Source of the DNA: Aphelocoma coerulescens
Taxonomy: Eukaryota > Chordata > Aves > Passeriformes > Corvidae
Assembly: GCF_041296385.1 (NCBI RefSeq)
Contig: NC_091017.1
Span: 48,172,214 to 48,236,213, forward strand
Direction of reading: 5' to 3'
Length of the DNA stretch: 64,000 nucleotides
Numbering within the stretch: position 1 is the first letter of the stretch; the number at the start of each line of letters is the position of its first letter. The notes below the pieces were generated by a model, which was given only the letters and a program-made list of their open reading frames with translations, ran no database searches and had not been told where the DNA came from. A program made the position numbers and the translations under genes. Shown piece after piece: positions 1 to 12,500 of this stretch.

Positions 1-240
1 TGTATATTTGCATGCTCCATATGTAATCAATAAGCATTCACAAGCTTAGTGATGTTTTTCGTAAATCTCCCCTTTACACTGTTTGTTCTGTCTCCTAAGG
101 AACTCATTTAAAAAAAAATATAATTGAACAATATACTCAGATACTTATGCTAAAACCAAACAAACATTTTTACACCCTTACAAAGGTTTTCACACACTGG
201 TTGATTTTCCTCCTTGAGACTAGGTCTTAGAAACATAGGT

Positions 241-610
241 GTTGTAAAGTATTTGAACCATGATAGTGTGCCCCAGCCAAGCTATCTTTAGTTATTCTTA
301 TCAGAGCCCTCAGAGTGGGACCAGGCTGAAATTACCTCACTGGCTTCACCTGGCCTTTCCACCTTCAGCTGCAGCACATCAGCCCCAAGAGGGTTTTTAA
401 GCTCCAGTCTGAGGATTGGAGGGGAGATAGGCTTATATCTACTCTTTGTCCTTTGCTGTCTTGTTGTTTGGATTTCCTGGACTAACTTGATTGTTGATCA
501 CTGGATGGGTTTTGTTGCTGTCATCATCTCAACGCTGCTTGCCTGGATCAGGAGCCCCACTTGTTAGAGCTCTCAGGAATTTATCAAGGACTGAAAGGTA
601 AACTGTGCTT
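241..610. other. Unidentified GC-richer, repeat-like segment
   Basis: This stretch is clearly richer in G and C than the AT-rich sequence around it and has no sensible reading frame. It contains a TTTAAG word near 397, a TTATATCT word near 433 and CT-rich text. The word gggaccaggctgaa near 318 occurs again near 1157, which suggests that both belong to one repeat family or to two parts of one old element. I cannot name the family. An old LTR or other retroelement remnant is the most likely reading; a unique conserved non-coding element is the alternative. Confidence 0.3.
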
Positions 611-782
611 AATTGGAAAAGAATTGAGAAAGAAGAAGCTGAAAAACTAAATACCAAGGCAACAAGGAATAGATAAAAAGGACTGTGCTGCACTAGATTA
701 AAACCAATCATCAGAGTGTGTGGAGCTCATGGACAAAATGGAGAAACCAATCAAGCAGTGTGAGATCTCATGCACAGCAGTT

Positions 783-975
783 GCAAAATGTATGTGTACT
801 GTATTATGTAAAAGTTGTAAAATGTATAAGTAGAGTATCATGTAAAGGTTGTAAGATATATAGGCAGAGTAATATGTATAAGTAGCATAAGAGAAGGTAG
901 AATGTATAACTAAGGAAAGTGCATAAGTAGGGTATGATGTCAAAGTTGTGAGATGTGTGAGTGGGGTACAATTTA
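783..975 (+). repeat. Degenerate ~34-bp tandem repeat (minisatellite-like)
   Basis: Units begin gtaaaatgtataag or a close variant. Two adjacent 34-bp units (783-816 and 817-850) are about 80% alike by eye. A third starts at 851, and later diverged units start near 897 and 948, each with the same order of words: gtaRaatgtataa, then agtagRgta, then atgtNaaagtt. Irregular spacing after 851 points to an insertion or lost units. Such short direct repeats are often found in the U3 part of avian LTRs, and a TATA-like word (catatataag, about 1056-1065) lies just downstream. The repeat is seen directly; the LTR reading is only an idea. Confidence 0.7.
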
Positions 976-1290
976 AACAATAAGAAGCTTCTGTGAAATC
1001 ATATTGATTCATTGATCAGAAGGCATGAGTTCCTGCACACAGGTGTGTGAACTGACATATATAAGTAACTAGGGCAAACACCAAACCCCAGCTGAAATGC
1101 AGAGTAGATTTATTTCATTACCTTACTGACAATGCTGGGTGGCAGAGACTCACAGGGACCAGGCTGAACTAGGCTTAGTTCATCCTATCACTGCCGGCCC
1201 AAGATACCAATTGCACCTGTAGTTTGTCACAAGGCTGTGCTTTTAAGCTCTCTCTCTCTCCACCAGCAGGAAGCTCAAGCATGTCCATGT
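976..1290. other. Non-coding segment, possible old LTR remnant
   Basis: There is no gene here. The segment follows the 34-bp repeat, carries a TATA-like word near 1056 and a minus-strand AATAAA near 1110, and becomes GC-richer from 1136 to 1280 with a short CT run at 1248-1260. It shares the gggaccaggctgaa word with 318. I could not place LTR ends or target duplications, so the element type stays open. Confidence 0.25.
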
Positions 1291-4200
1291 GAGTATGCTA
1301 TTTCTACAGAGGAATTCTATTTCTCAAAACAGATAGAGGATGAACAACAGTAAGCATAGTAAAGGGAGTTTTCGCACACCAACATTCCTAGCATTCTCAG
1401 CTGCAAGGTCACTTTGAGCAAAACCATTTATTCCTCACCAAATCTTCTAGTTTGAACCCTTTCCTCTCAACAAAAGGTATTAAGATAAAATGAGTATGTC
1501 TTGTCTTAGTCTTGAAGAATAATAATGTCAGTTTTCTTGAGGACTTTTTAAAATTTCAGATTCAAGAAAAGAGAGGGGTTTTTTCCTAAGAAGAAATTAT
1601 TTAGGCAGTGTGAACCTACACGCTCTGACTGGAGTAGGGGAAACTTGAATTGTCCTTCTTTAGATTTAGCATGGGAAAGACACGGACATTTTTCTGGGGT
1701 ATCAAATTCTCTTTACTTACCTTCCCATTAATTTATACTAAGGAAGGGAAACATTTCAAGGGTGAAGCCATCAAGGTAGTCAGGCTTCCCTCCACTTCCA
1801 AGAGAAAGCCAAAAGAGGGAGGCAGTTGAAGGAGTAAAGGGAACTGCTGGAAAACTGTCCTAGGACACAGCATGTCAGGACACCTGGTTTCTTGAATCTG
1901 TGGTTTCCTCTTTGCAGACAGGCTTTTCTTTTTGGTGTCTCTTTCTTACTCTCCTATCTAGTTTCTCCACAGTAAACACCCCCTTCTGTCTCCCTGTGAT
2001 CACTTTAATCTTTTCTCTTCCTCCTCCTATCAGTATTATAGTTTTTTATCCTTTCTCATGGTTTTCTTTTAACCCAAGTCCTTCATAGTTACAAGATAAA
2101 TCCAGAACACAAACTTTGTCCCACAGAGACTATTAGTCCTGCTTTATGTTTTGATTCAACCTGAGTTTCTGATTTCGTTTTGTGTCCACTTTTCTCTTAC
2201 TATACAATTTTGACAGTGCTTATTTGTGCATCTAACTCTCTAAAATATTTTTCCAATTCTCTCTTCCTGCTAAAAGGGATGCAGATGAAGTGGATCAATG
2301 CTAAAGAGTTGTGATAGTATCTCAGCATCCTTAGAGATGCATTTTCTTTCTCAGACATAAAGCAGAACTATAGAAACTTTTTTTTCATAACTTGATTAAA
2401 TATCAAGTTACAATATGAACCACACAGTGATTTTTACTAGGAGGCATTTACCACACAAGCATTTAGAGATAAGTACAGTCAACCACAAACCAGGTTTTAA
2501 GTTTTAAATAGAACCTAGGTCCACCTAAAAGCATATTTTTGCCTGTGATTTTCAAAGAGAAAGTATATCAGGTGTTTTCTGTTCTGATTTCCAAGCAATA
2601 CGCTGCTTGGGATCAACCTTTGTCTCATTACTGGCAAGTTTAGAAATTGTGAGAACTTGACCTTCCATAGGTTCTTGCAGACTTATCAAGTTGCTTCAGA
2701 AAACATGCATATTCTCCCCTACTCCAAAGCCAGATTTCAAAAGCAAAATGAGGTGTAAAATTAAGGAGAGCAAATGAGCAATCAAGCAGGAAAAATGACT
2801 GGTGTGCAAAAGTACACACAAGTGTTTACAATAATTGTTTTCAAATCAGACAAAGTTTGTATTTAACTGATTGGCTGAATTTGCAAGTATTTCCCACACC
2901 ATTACATGACTTTTTTGGCTGTCAAAAAACAACAAAACCTTCCTGATCTGTAAAGCAGCCCATGGAGATGAAAAATAAGAAGTTTGCACCAATGTGCAGG
3001 GCATATGGTTGAAAATCAGCAGTTCCTATGGATAACATTTTATAGTGGGTGGTAAAGCAGTGAGAGAATGCTGTCAATTAATAAGGAATTTTTAGATTAG
3101 GCCTTTCTGCAACCCCTAGTCCAGCAGGCAGTAGAATGTTACCTAAAAATGAGAGCTAAAAAAAATTAAATACTTTGAAAGGAATTCAGCTCCCACTTAA
3201 TTATCTAAGAGTAAATTCTTACTCTCTCAATACCACAAACTCCTTTCATTTCAAAATTCAAAAATCACCAATAATTATACAAAAAATCTTGGGTTTACAT
3301 ATTAGATTTGCTAATTTAATAACCAGTTATGAAAGTGCCGTTTTCTGCTTTGCTGTATTTCATGTTTTTACAATGTGTTTTTCAGGCAACTTTATAATGT
3401 CTACATTCTATGTATATACTAAATAATCCACACTAATTTTACATAAGTTTAATTTCAACCTTTAGTCTTTAGCTTTGTCTTAAATAGTAGAACAATATGA
3501 ATAATAAAAAAACAAATAGATTTTTCTCCCAGCCTATGATGAAATACCCAAATAATGGAATGCAGTGGTATGGCATACCTATATTATGCTTTACGCAATA
3601 CAATTGCAGTTTAGGATTGTATCTTCTCTAAAATTCCCTTTCCTCTAGGCTTAAGATAGACTTATTAATATATTTATATAGAGATTGTGCATGTGTGAGA
3701 CTTAATTAGAAAATAAGTTGGTTCTGACTGAATAAATTGCAAGACTAAATCCAACTTTGGATACAGAACAGTGCAAGTTATATTAAAAAGTCATTCTATT
3801 TGGATGTTGGAGCAAGACACTGTGGCTAAAAGGCAATTGGATTAAATAAACTTTGAGATTACAAGACTTTAAGCAGAATTTAGTGAGTATTAGCATGTGC
3901 ATTTTATTATAAGCGTCTCCTCTCTTTTTTCTTTTTTAGTCACTTTTGATGTCAATGAAATAAGACACATAAAAGACTCCTACACCAATTTCCACCATTG
4001 CACTTTGGCTCTGCTCAAGCTCATAAAATTGTTCTCCAGTGTCTCAAACACTGCTGAATCAAAGCTGAAGCCATCATGTGGGCTACAATAAACTCTTTGT
4101 TCTAACTTGTTTTCATCAATGATATTTTGTTTCCTACATCTGTGTGTCACAGAAAATATGCAGCTGTCTTGTACAGAGTTCCAAGTATTACTAATCTGAA

Positions 4201-5339
4201 TGGTTAGCACTGTCTTCAAGGCATCATAAGAACAATCAGTGAAGCCCAGGGAATTCTTTCTTTTATAAACAAGTGTTTAATGCTTCAAGACTACTGAATG
4301 AGGCTGTGTAGGGCTATGAATAATTGTACCTGGGGGCTTATGCAATTTTAAAGACTGAGAAATGTGTATACTATCACAATATCTTCTATCTTCCGATACC
4401 TCTCAGCTATACTGCAAGCCTTTCATGAATATTCTACAGAGCACATCTTGTTTTCTATTGCTCTGTGTGAAATCTTTTGTTTTGATTCTCTGTGCTTCCT
4501 TTCGTGCTGATAAAGTGTAATGAGTGCATAAAATACTTCCCAAGTGACTTACATAATATGCCCAATGCCAGTGAGGCTCTGAGCAAGTGCATCCCTTCTG
4601 CTGAATGCAAAAAGGAAGGTATCAGTAACAGCATTATAAACCACGTTTTAACAAAAATAATATAATCACAACGCATCAACCTAGCAGGAATTGCAAATAA
4701 ATCATTTGACTTGGGAACTCAGAGCCATGCATGGAAGATTAAATTTATTTTTGCTGTTGTTTTTCTGTCTTTTTATTCATTATGTATCATCAAAATTACA
4801 TGCAACATCTCAGTCATATTTCTGGTGTATGTCTGCCAAACCTTTTTTCAGCAGATTCTTAAGACTTCACCTAGATAAGAATTTCTATGGAAGGAAAGTA
4901 TTTACCTGAGCAAAATCTTCTGCAGTTGCTCTTAGACTCATTGCAGATGTCCTTAGAGACATATTTCATTACCTGAGATCATTTGAGGTGAAACTACAGA
5001 TTTGTGAGCAGACATGAAAAACATCACCCAATATGCCTACAAGCCCACTGTAGATACTGGCCCCAGCAACCTCTAAGACACATTATGTCAGTACCTTGCC
5101 TAGTTTATTTATGATAACTTCCATTGACACTACTGGATCAGATTTGGTCAAATAACTTCTAATGTACATGCAGGTATCACTTGTGGGGGGGCTTCTGTAA
5201 ATGTGTATGTTCTGGGTTCCTCTTAAAAATTCAGTTGTTTCACTCCAGCCTGTTTTTTGTACGTGCATATGTGAAATTTTTTTTGAATTACATATTATAA
5301 CATACCTTAGGCAACATTCAATACCAAGGGCAATGAAAA
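1291..5339. other. AT-rich non-coding DNA, no gene seen
   Basis: Only short frames of at most 83 codons occur, without domains, codon bias or splice-like borders. There are pyrimidine-rich patches near 1910-2060 and no recognisable repeat. I read this as unique intergenic or intronic sequence. Confidence 0.6.
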
Positions 5340-5759
5340 TAGTGACAGGACTGGAGTTGAGTAGTGTCTAAGGGAGCTGGGGATGTTTAGCCTGAAAAAA
5401 AAAGAGGTTCAGTGGCACCCTTATCCTTCTCTACCACTGCCTGAAAGGAGGTTGTAGAGAGCTGGGTGCCAGTCCCTTTTCCCACGTAACAAATGACAAG
5501 ACCACAGGAAATGGCCTCAAATTGTCACAGGGAAGGTTTAGATTAGGTATTAGGGAAAATTTCTTCACTGAAAAGGTGGTCAGGCATTGGACAAAGACTC
5601 CCAGGGAATAACCATTCCTGCAAGTATTGAAAAATGTGTAGAAGTGGCACTTGGGGATATGGTTTGATGGTGAAGATGGCAGTGTTAAACTAATGGTTAG
5701 CTTTGATGATCTAAGAGGTCTTTTCCAACCTTAATGATTCTGTGATTCTATGATTCTGT
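5340..5759 (+). mobile_element. CR1 LINE, 5'-truncated 3' end
   Basis: CR1 is the main non-LTR retrotransposon of birds; most copies are short 3' fragments left by incomplete reverse transcription. This copy contains the characteristic blocks of the CR1 3' region in order: the 'gggagctggggatgtttag cctgaa' block near 5373, the 'aaatttcttcact' block near 5560, the 'aggtcttttccaacct' block near 5719, and the terminal octamer-type repeat (attctgtgattctatgattctgtg) ending near 5759. The orientation is therefore plus. Only the end of ORF2 and the 3' UTR remain, with many substitutions and small indels, so it cannot code. The left border is approximate. Confidence 0.93.
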
Positions 5760-7058
5760 GCTGTTACTGCTGGGGACAGTCAATGCTACTGTAATGAGTA
5801 AATGGAGCTACTCTGATTTATAAAAGATCCAGTTATTGTCAATTTGTTGGCTGTAGTCAAAATGTGGAAGTCCCTTTAAAACAATATTAACCTAAATAAG
5901 AACAGATATGTAGCCTAAATTATTCCTTGTCTAACTGACTAAGACTCAAGAGGTAAGAAATCTATATCTAGAAACTCAGCAGAAGCTTTAACTAAAAGCT
6001 GAAACAACCATTATCTTCATATGGAAAACTAAATCTTAAGATTCTACACCTGTTTGGTTTTCTTTAACTTATATACTGCTGTCCATGCATGTAATCACAA
6101 GAGATCACAGTGTATCATGAAGGTTCCTGTTGCATGAAAGGAACTACAAAATTGATCAATTTATTTCATGATTAATCTATTATTGAATACTCTACTATTT
6201 TCAACAAAATGTGGGGTTCAGATAATCTAAAAAGCAACACCCTTTCAAAAAGTGCTGCATTCAAAAATATAAGCAGTCTGAATTCTGAGAGATGCATCAA
6301 TGACCCTCTGATCTCCACTACTGCACAGTCTCTGCAGGCTCCTGGATGGCTGTGACCTATGGGACACAAATAGACCCATGATCTCTCAACCTGAAAAATT
6401 CAGGTGTTAATGAGTGGCAAAGGGATTAATTATTGTGATCAGTGGATGACCATTTTTTAACTCAAATACTTGCTCATCCACAAAAAAGAAAAATATGTCT
6501 CTGGAGCCCTGTTTATCTTCTGCTAGATACAGGGATGAAATGAAATGTCAAGCCACAAAAATCTATGTTCCTTCCTCATTTCATTCATGTTTCAGGCCTT
6601 GTATTTACTTCCCTCTGTCTATAGAAGCAAAGAGGGAAAGCATCTGGCTCTAGACCAAGTTTCTTCTGCTATAGTACCTCTGAAGATTCTCCAGAAAAGC
6701 TTCTTTCTAATGTGAAGCAGTCAGGAATCCCAGAAGAGAGACAGTGTGTTGTAGTGTCCTATCTCAGTTGTATTATCAAGGTACACTTGGATGGAAATAG
6801 GGTGCAAATGCTTAGTGACTCAGGTCTATGTTATTTTGGTAGTATGTGTAAACTTCAATCCCCAGCTAAGAGTCAATCATACTCAGCTGGATGTTGAAAA
6901 TCACAGCAGAACAACAAAAGAACTGAGCAATGTTGATCTCAGCCATGTCATGGTATTTTACTGGTTCATTACCATTTACAGTTTTCACTGCAGTTTTGTT
7001 TAAGGGCTCCTTCATGGTATCAAACCTTATTCTGTCTGGATCTGGAAGAATAAGAGAT

Positions 7059-7060
<2 letters not shown>
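5760..7060. other. AT-rich non-coding DNA, no gene seen
   Basis: This is unique-looking sequence between the CR1 copy and the GATA microsatellite. Open frames are at most 70 codons and overlap one another in different frames, as expected by chance. Confidence 0.6.
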
Positions 7061-7096
<36 letters not shown>

Positions 7097-7136
7097 CAGA
7101 GATACAGAGATACAGAGATACAGAGATATATATATG
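7061..7136 (+). repeat. Compound microsatellite (GATA)8-(GATACAGA)4-(AT)n
   Basis: Eight perfect GATA units fill 7061-7092. They run straight into four perfect 8-bp units gatacaga (7093-7124), followed by an AT tract with the word tatatgcata. The 8-bp unit is gata plus caga, so it probably grew from a GATA-to-CAGA change that was then copied with its neighbour. The purity of both blocks suggests a length-variable locus. Confidence 0.95.
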
Positions 7137-7140
7137 CATA

Positions 7141-9482
7141 TATATGCCCCAAAAATCCCCACAGTACTATCAACCTGGCAGCTATCACCTATTTTTTAGT
7201 TCCTTACTACTTGGTTGTAAAATAGACTGTCCCCAGCTCCCCTTTTTCCTAATGATTCTTATCTCCTTCTGCACAATGTCTCCCAAAGTGTACTTAACAA
7301 TCTCTCTCTGCTCCCAGTTCACTTATTACTGCCAGCTTGTATAAATACATCACTATGTCCCTCTGGTTTTACTTGTTTGGAACTACAGATATATATCTAT
7401 CTGTGTATACAGAGAGAGACACACCACATCTTATATTTTTCTCTAGATCTGGTCTAGATGCGATGGTGCTTTTTATTAGGTCAGTTAACAAAATTCAATA
7501 GCAAGATAGACTGTTCTATATTTCCATACGCATTTTCTATTCTGTGTGGAATTATAGGTGCTAAAACCAATTTGATGTCAAACCAGAGTCCATACTGGCA
7601 GAAAGGTAAAGTCAAAGTTCAGGGTAGAAGAGCTAGTAGCATAAACATTAAATTTTTTCTTGTTAATTCTAATATTTTGGACTCCTAGACTCTAAATTAA
7701 AAACTAATCAAAACCAAAAATCATGTGGCATGATAATCTTGTAGTTGATGGTGGCAGGAAAATCTTATTCAAAGCAATTCATTTCAGGGGGTTTCCAACC
7801 AAGGGGCTCCTGTTCTTAAATCTATGGTTAACAGAAATATGTACATTATTTCTCTATACTAAAGAAACACAAGTTATTCTAAGAACAGATCAGCTTCAAA
7901 TAGGCCATATAAATTAGTAGATCAGTCACCCAGGTGAACACTCTGAATAGGAGACAGAATCTGAACGACACCAAAAGCATCTCAGTAAAATGTAAGCCTA
8001 ATACACTGAAGAAAAATATAAGATTTTGACAGGCACAACCTGTCATTAAATTGGTTTTAAAAGCATTATTTTTGTTGTTAAAAAGTTACTTTTTTCCCAT
8101 CTTTTAATCCTTAGTTTGTGAAAATGTCAGATAACCAAAGTCAAAAGACATAGAAATTGAACAAATCACAGAAATGTTAGAAGTTTTCCCCAGAATTCCT
8201 AATCATATTTTCGGTGATTTGTTTGGCTATTACAGTGTCTGAAGTAATATACAATATCAAACACAAAATAATTATATACAACTAATAGTTGAGCACTGAC
8301 AGTAGGATTTATGTATCTTGGTTTGACCATAGAATCTAGTCAGAAGGGTAGCTCTGTGAATGTAAATGTCAGATACATGTGCTGCACTGAGATTGTTCCA
8401 TCTCTTCCTTGCTCTATGCTCTGATGAGAAACTCCTACCACAGAAAATGTTCTTTTCCAAATTTTTTGAGATTATCTGAAGAAAATCTATGGCTCAGAGA
8501 AACCTCTATATAAATAACTACTGCTTATTTCTCAAGCAATAGTCATTTTATTATATCCAGCTCCTCCATTTCAGAACCCATTTCTGTGCAATTCAAGAAC
8601 TTCTTCCACTGTCATATCTATCATCCAATATGTATTTGACTGAATTTAATATAGATTTTAAAACAAAGTGGAACTCCAACTAATACTAACTCTAGGTATG
8701 CATGTGTGAAATCTGTTAGAGTGGAATCACAATAAAATAATAACAGCAAAAATTACAATAATAATAAAAATAAAACACAATGATCTTCTGACTCAGTGTG
8801 AAATTATAAAAGCTCTTGAAAACGTGCTGAGTAAGTGCAATTCATTAATAGGGATCAAGTTTCAGGATACTAAAACTCAGCTCACTTTTCTCTGACCACA
8901 GGAGTAAAATTTCCTGCTTATTTCAGTGACAATTCACTATATTCAGTTGTCTCTGCATTTAATAATTTTTGCATGCATGCAGTTCATATTTTTCAGAACA
9001 TTTGGGAAAAAAAGAGCAGATATTACAGACAATTACATGTGACATGCAAATAATTTCAATTTTCTTTTCAGAATAAATCCACCAGACAGAAGGCCTTAGA
9101 AACATTGTTGATGAAAAAATCAGATATTCAAATTAACAGAAAAAGAGCAAGCAAATTACAATTGTCAAAAAGGGGATCAGAAACATTTCATGCACCAATG
9201 ACCACAAGGTTAAGAATGAACCTGTAAGTGCAGATAAACAATACTGATGTGTGCAAGGATTCCAGTTTTTTTGTGGTTTTGTCTATTTTATTGTTTTTTG
9301 AATGATTTCCAGCAAGAACAAGACTGAAAACTAGAAATATTTAGGTACTATTTTCTGAAATGTTTAGATGCTGCAGCCAGAGTTGTACCACTGCGTTCTA
9401 CAGCTGGGTATAATAAGCACTATAGCCTTTAGATCTTGTAGGGGGAAATAAAAGCCCCAAGCAACCCCCACAAACCCCAAAA

Positions 9483-9484
<2 letters not shown>
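7141..9484. other. AT-rich non-coding DNA, no gene seen
   Basis: No repeat family or coding region is recognisable. Short frames reach 76 codons. A patch of AATAAT-type low complexity lies near 8730-8780. Confidence 0.6.

Positions 9485-9513
<29 letters not shown>
9485..9513 (+). repeat. Poly(A) tract of 29 bases
   Basis: Twenty-nine consecutive A residues occur after a C/A-rich stretch (9451-9484). A tract this long can be the tail of a retrocopy, but the 5' side shows no recognisable gene or SINE body, and the flanks show no obvious target duplication. It may simply be a homopolymer expansion. Confidence 0.9.
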
Positions 9514-9515
<2 letters not shown>

Positions 9516-12500
9516 CTAGTGATAGAAAGTAGTAAATTAAGGAAAATGAATCTATGATTATTGATGACACTCAAATCTGTTTTTTTAAGTGACTTAAAGT
9601 CTCACTGCATTATTTGAGGGGAGGGGTGCTCAGAGAACGATTCTGCTTTAGGGAGATGCTTTCCAGAGCTGTTGCAGATATATAACATGAAGTTACACAC
9701 TCTAAGCTTGCTTTGTGATCCAATCCACAGAAGGAGGCGAAAGTAGAGGTACTGGACTTTTTAGGCAAGTTGGTTTGTCCTAACAGTGTATGGGATCTTC
9801 TGCTTTACAACAAAACAGGAGGTTGTGTAAGCTACGCAGATGCCACTCACAACCTCCACCTACATTCTGGGAGCCAAGTCAGCAGGAGAAAGGAATAATA
9901 AATGAAAGTCTGGATAAAAGAAAGCATTATTTCAGGAATTATCAAGCAGATAGGAGACATTTGTCTTTGAAGGACCTGAGTGTGTTATTCCTTGCCTACA
10001 TGCATATCATGTATTTCTGACCTAGAGAGCTGACAGCATGCACTCAGCCAGTTTCAGTATTTCCATGCCATGCCAGGTCTTCCTCCTTGAATCTAAAAAG
10101 TTAAAAGCAAGTTTAAGAGAAGTATAGAAATATCAAAGCCATTACTAATCAAATAAGTCCTTCAAACCAATGCTGTTCTTGACAGCTGTTGAATATTAAA
10201 TGAGGCTAGGCACAGACATGACTGAGAGCCTGAAGCCTTGCCCTTCTAAACAGTGCCTGGAGGAAGAGAGTTCCTGGCCACTGAGGTAGTCAACCAGTAC
10301 CTGACAAGCCATTCATTAAAATGGAACAGTTTATTAATGTCTCTCCTTATTTCAAGGTTAACACATAAATCAAATTACAAAACCCAAGACCTTTAGAAAG
10401 ATGAGTAGAGCGATTTGATCCAGAAAAATAGCAAAGTCTAGAAATTGCTTGAAAAAATAAAATAAATAAACAAACCTTGAAATACAAAAATAATCACTGA
10501 CATAACTGACATAGCCAAAGTACACAGGGGTTCAACAATGGAATTTTAATAAATTTTTATTAAATATGTCTAAAAACAAAGACTGTTCTTAGATGGTACT
10601 GTGCAATTCTTTTAGAGGAAAAATGTTCTTTAGAAACCTGTGGTAGGAAAATACTAATAAGTGACAAATACAAATCTACTGTGAACTTTAAAGAGAAACT
10701 CTGTTCCACAGAACAAGACGGTGCTCACAACTACTGCTACAGACCTTTTATGTTCTTTTCTCAATAGATATATTTGTTTTCTTTGGTGGGACCTAGTAGA
10801 TGAAGTGTGTTATAGTCCTGTAGTGCAAAAGTGAAAGATATTTATCGCAACATTTGTGGCCAAAAGCTACATTAAATATGGTCAATTACTTTCATTCAGG
10901 GAAACAAAAAAAAAGATAACATGGCAAGCAAGTTTTCAACGGAACAATGAAGTTCTTGTGCCTACAGGCTACATGGAACATAAATTGCAACAGAGCGAGA
11001 AAAATGGACTTTGAAAGTACATTTATTTTCTCAAAACACCTGACAGTTACTTGTAATCCACCTACTTTGCTAAAAATCCTGTTGCTGACAGCATTAAAAT
11101 GATTAGTATTTTTCAGTGCCATAGATATACCTGGTTAAAGCTATTATTAACACCCACTAATATATTTATAGATTAAATAACATTGTTCCTAGAATGGTAT
11201 TTTACACAGATGGATAAAAACTTGTAGTAAACTTCAAGGACTTCAGACTGCACAAATAATGTTCAGTACAATATCCAGTTCTGTAAGCTGAACATTTTTT
11301 AGTTGGTTTTCTCTGACTTTGTGAAACATATCTTCTGGGCAACTGCGTTAGCTTTGTGCTTCTACACAGATAGTAAACTTCTGTTCTCCTGACTAGGGGT
11401 ACATGATCTCACCCGAGGTTATGTTACCAGCATCTTTCATTGCAGAACCAAGGTGGGGCAATACATGTTCTGTTTCAACACTGAAACAACGGGAGTTGGC
11501 TGAGTATCAAATCAATCATTTCCTTGAGTTAGTTTCTTTACACACCGTCACTTGTGGGTGATTTCTTTCAAAGTTTGCTTGGTCTATGCATGTCTTTTGG
11601 ATGTGAAATATTTTTCTGGAAATCAGGCAGCAATCATTCATGAGAATGCAAGCTTTTTTTTCTTTCTGGTAGACCACTTCTAACCCAAATATTCTGAAAT
11701 GTATTTAAAGTAACAAGGACAAAATTTAGTAAGACTTGACGCTTTAACACTATAGATTAAGTGCAGGTAAAGGTAGATCATTCAAAACAGCATGTCAGGA
11801 CTAGGGACTAAAAGAATATCTGTGCAGCACTGAGAAGAAAGAAAGAAACTTTGTATCTTTGGGATTACTGAAGGCTATATATCATCAATGTCTATAGTAA
11901 ACAAAAATAGATGGGGTAGCAACCTGGCAGAAAAATGCATGCAATAAGTGATACTATGAGGTCAATAAAGAATTGTCAAAGCCTAGAACATACTACTGAT
12001 ACAGCAAAGAAGCTCTATCAAGATCAAGCCAAAACGCATTAACTCTTTCCTAGAGAGCAATAAAATTACTCTGCTACAATCTTTCTTCTAAACATGTTTA
12101 ATGTTGATGTAAACTAGGCTGTAAGGTAAATGTTTTTTTCTGACGGGCTAGGATGTGATCCAAATATTTATCCAAAATACATACATGAAAGTGTACCACA
12201 TATTTCTAAGTATGTATATATATAATATATATATTTTGAAGATGAGAGAAATATATTGCCTTTCCTTAAAACCACAGAAAAACACATAAAGTTAGCTGAT
12301 ATAGACTTGTGTGAGAAAACTGTTTACCCTAGAGTCTAAGCAAAGTAGCCAAGCCACAGATCTGAATCCAATATAAAAAGCAAATCACAGACCAAATATA
12401 TCATTAGCTGAAGAAGCATTCTAGCTGTTCAACCAAGTCAAAAAATAACCTCTTAAAATTTGAAACAAAAACATATTAATATATGAGTGTAATACAGAAA

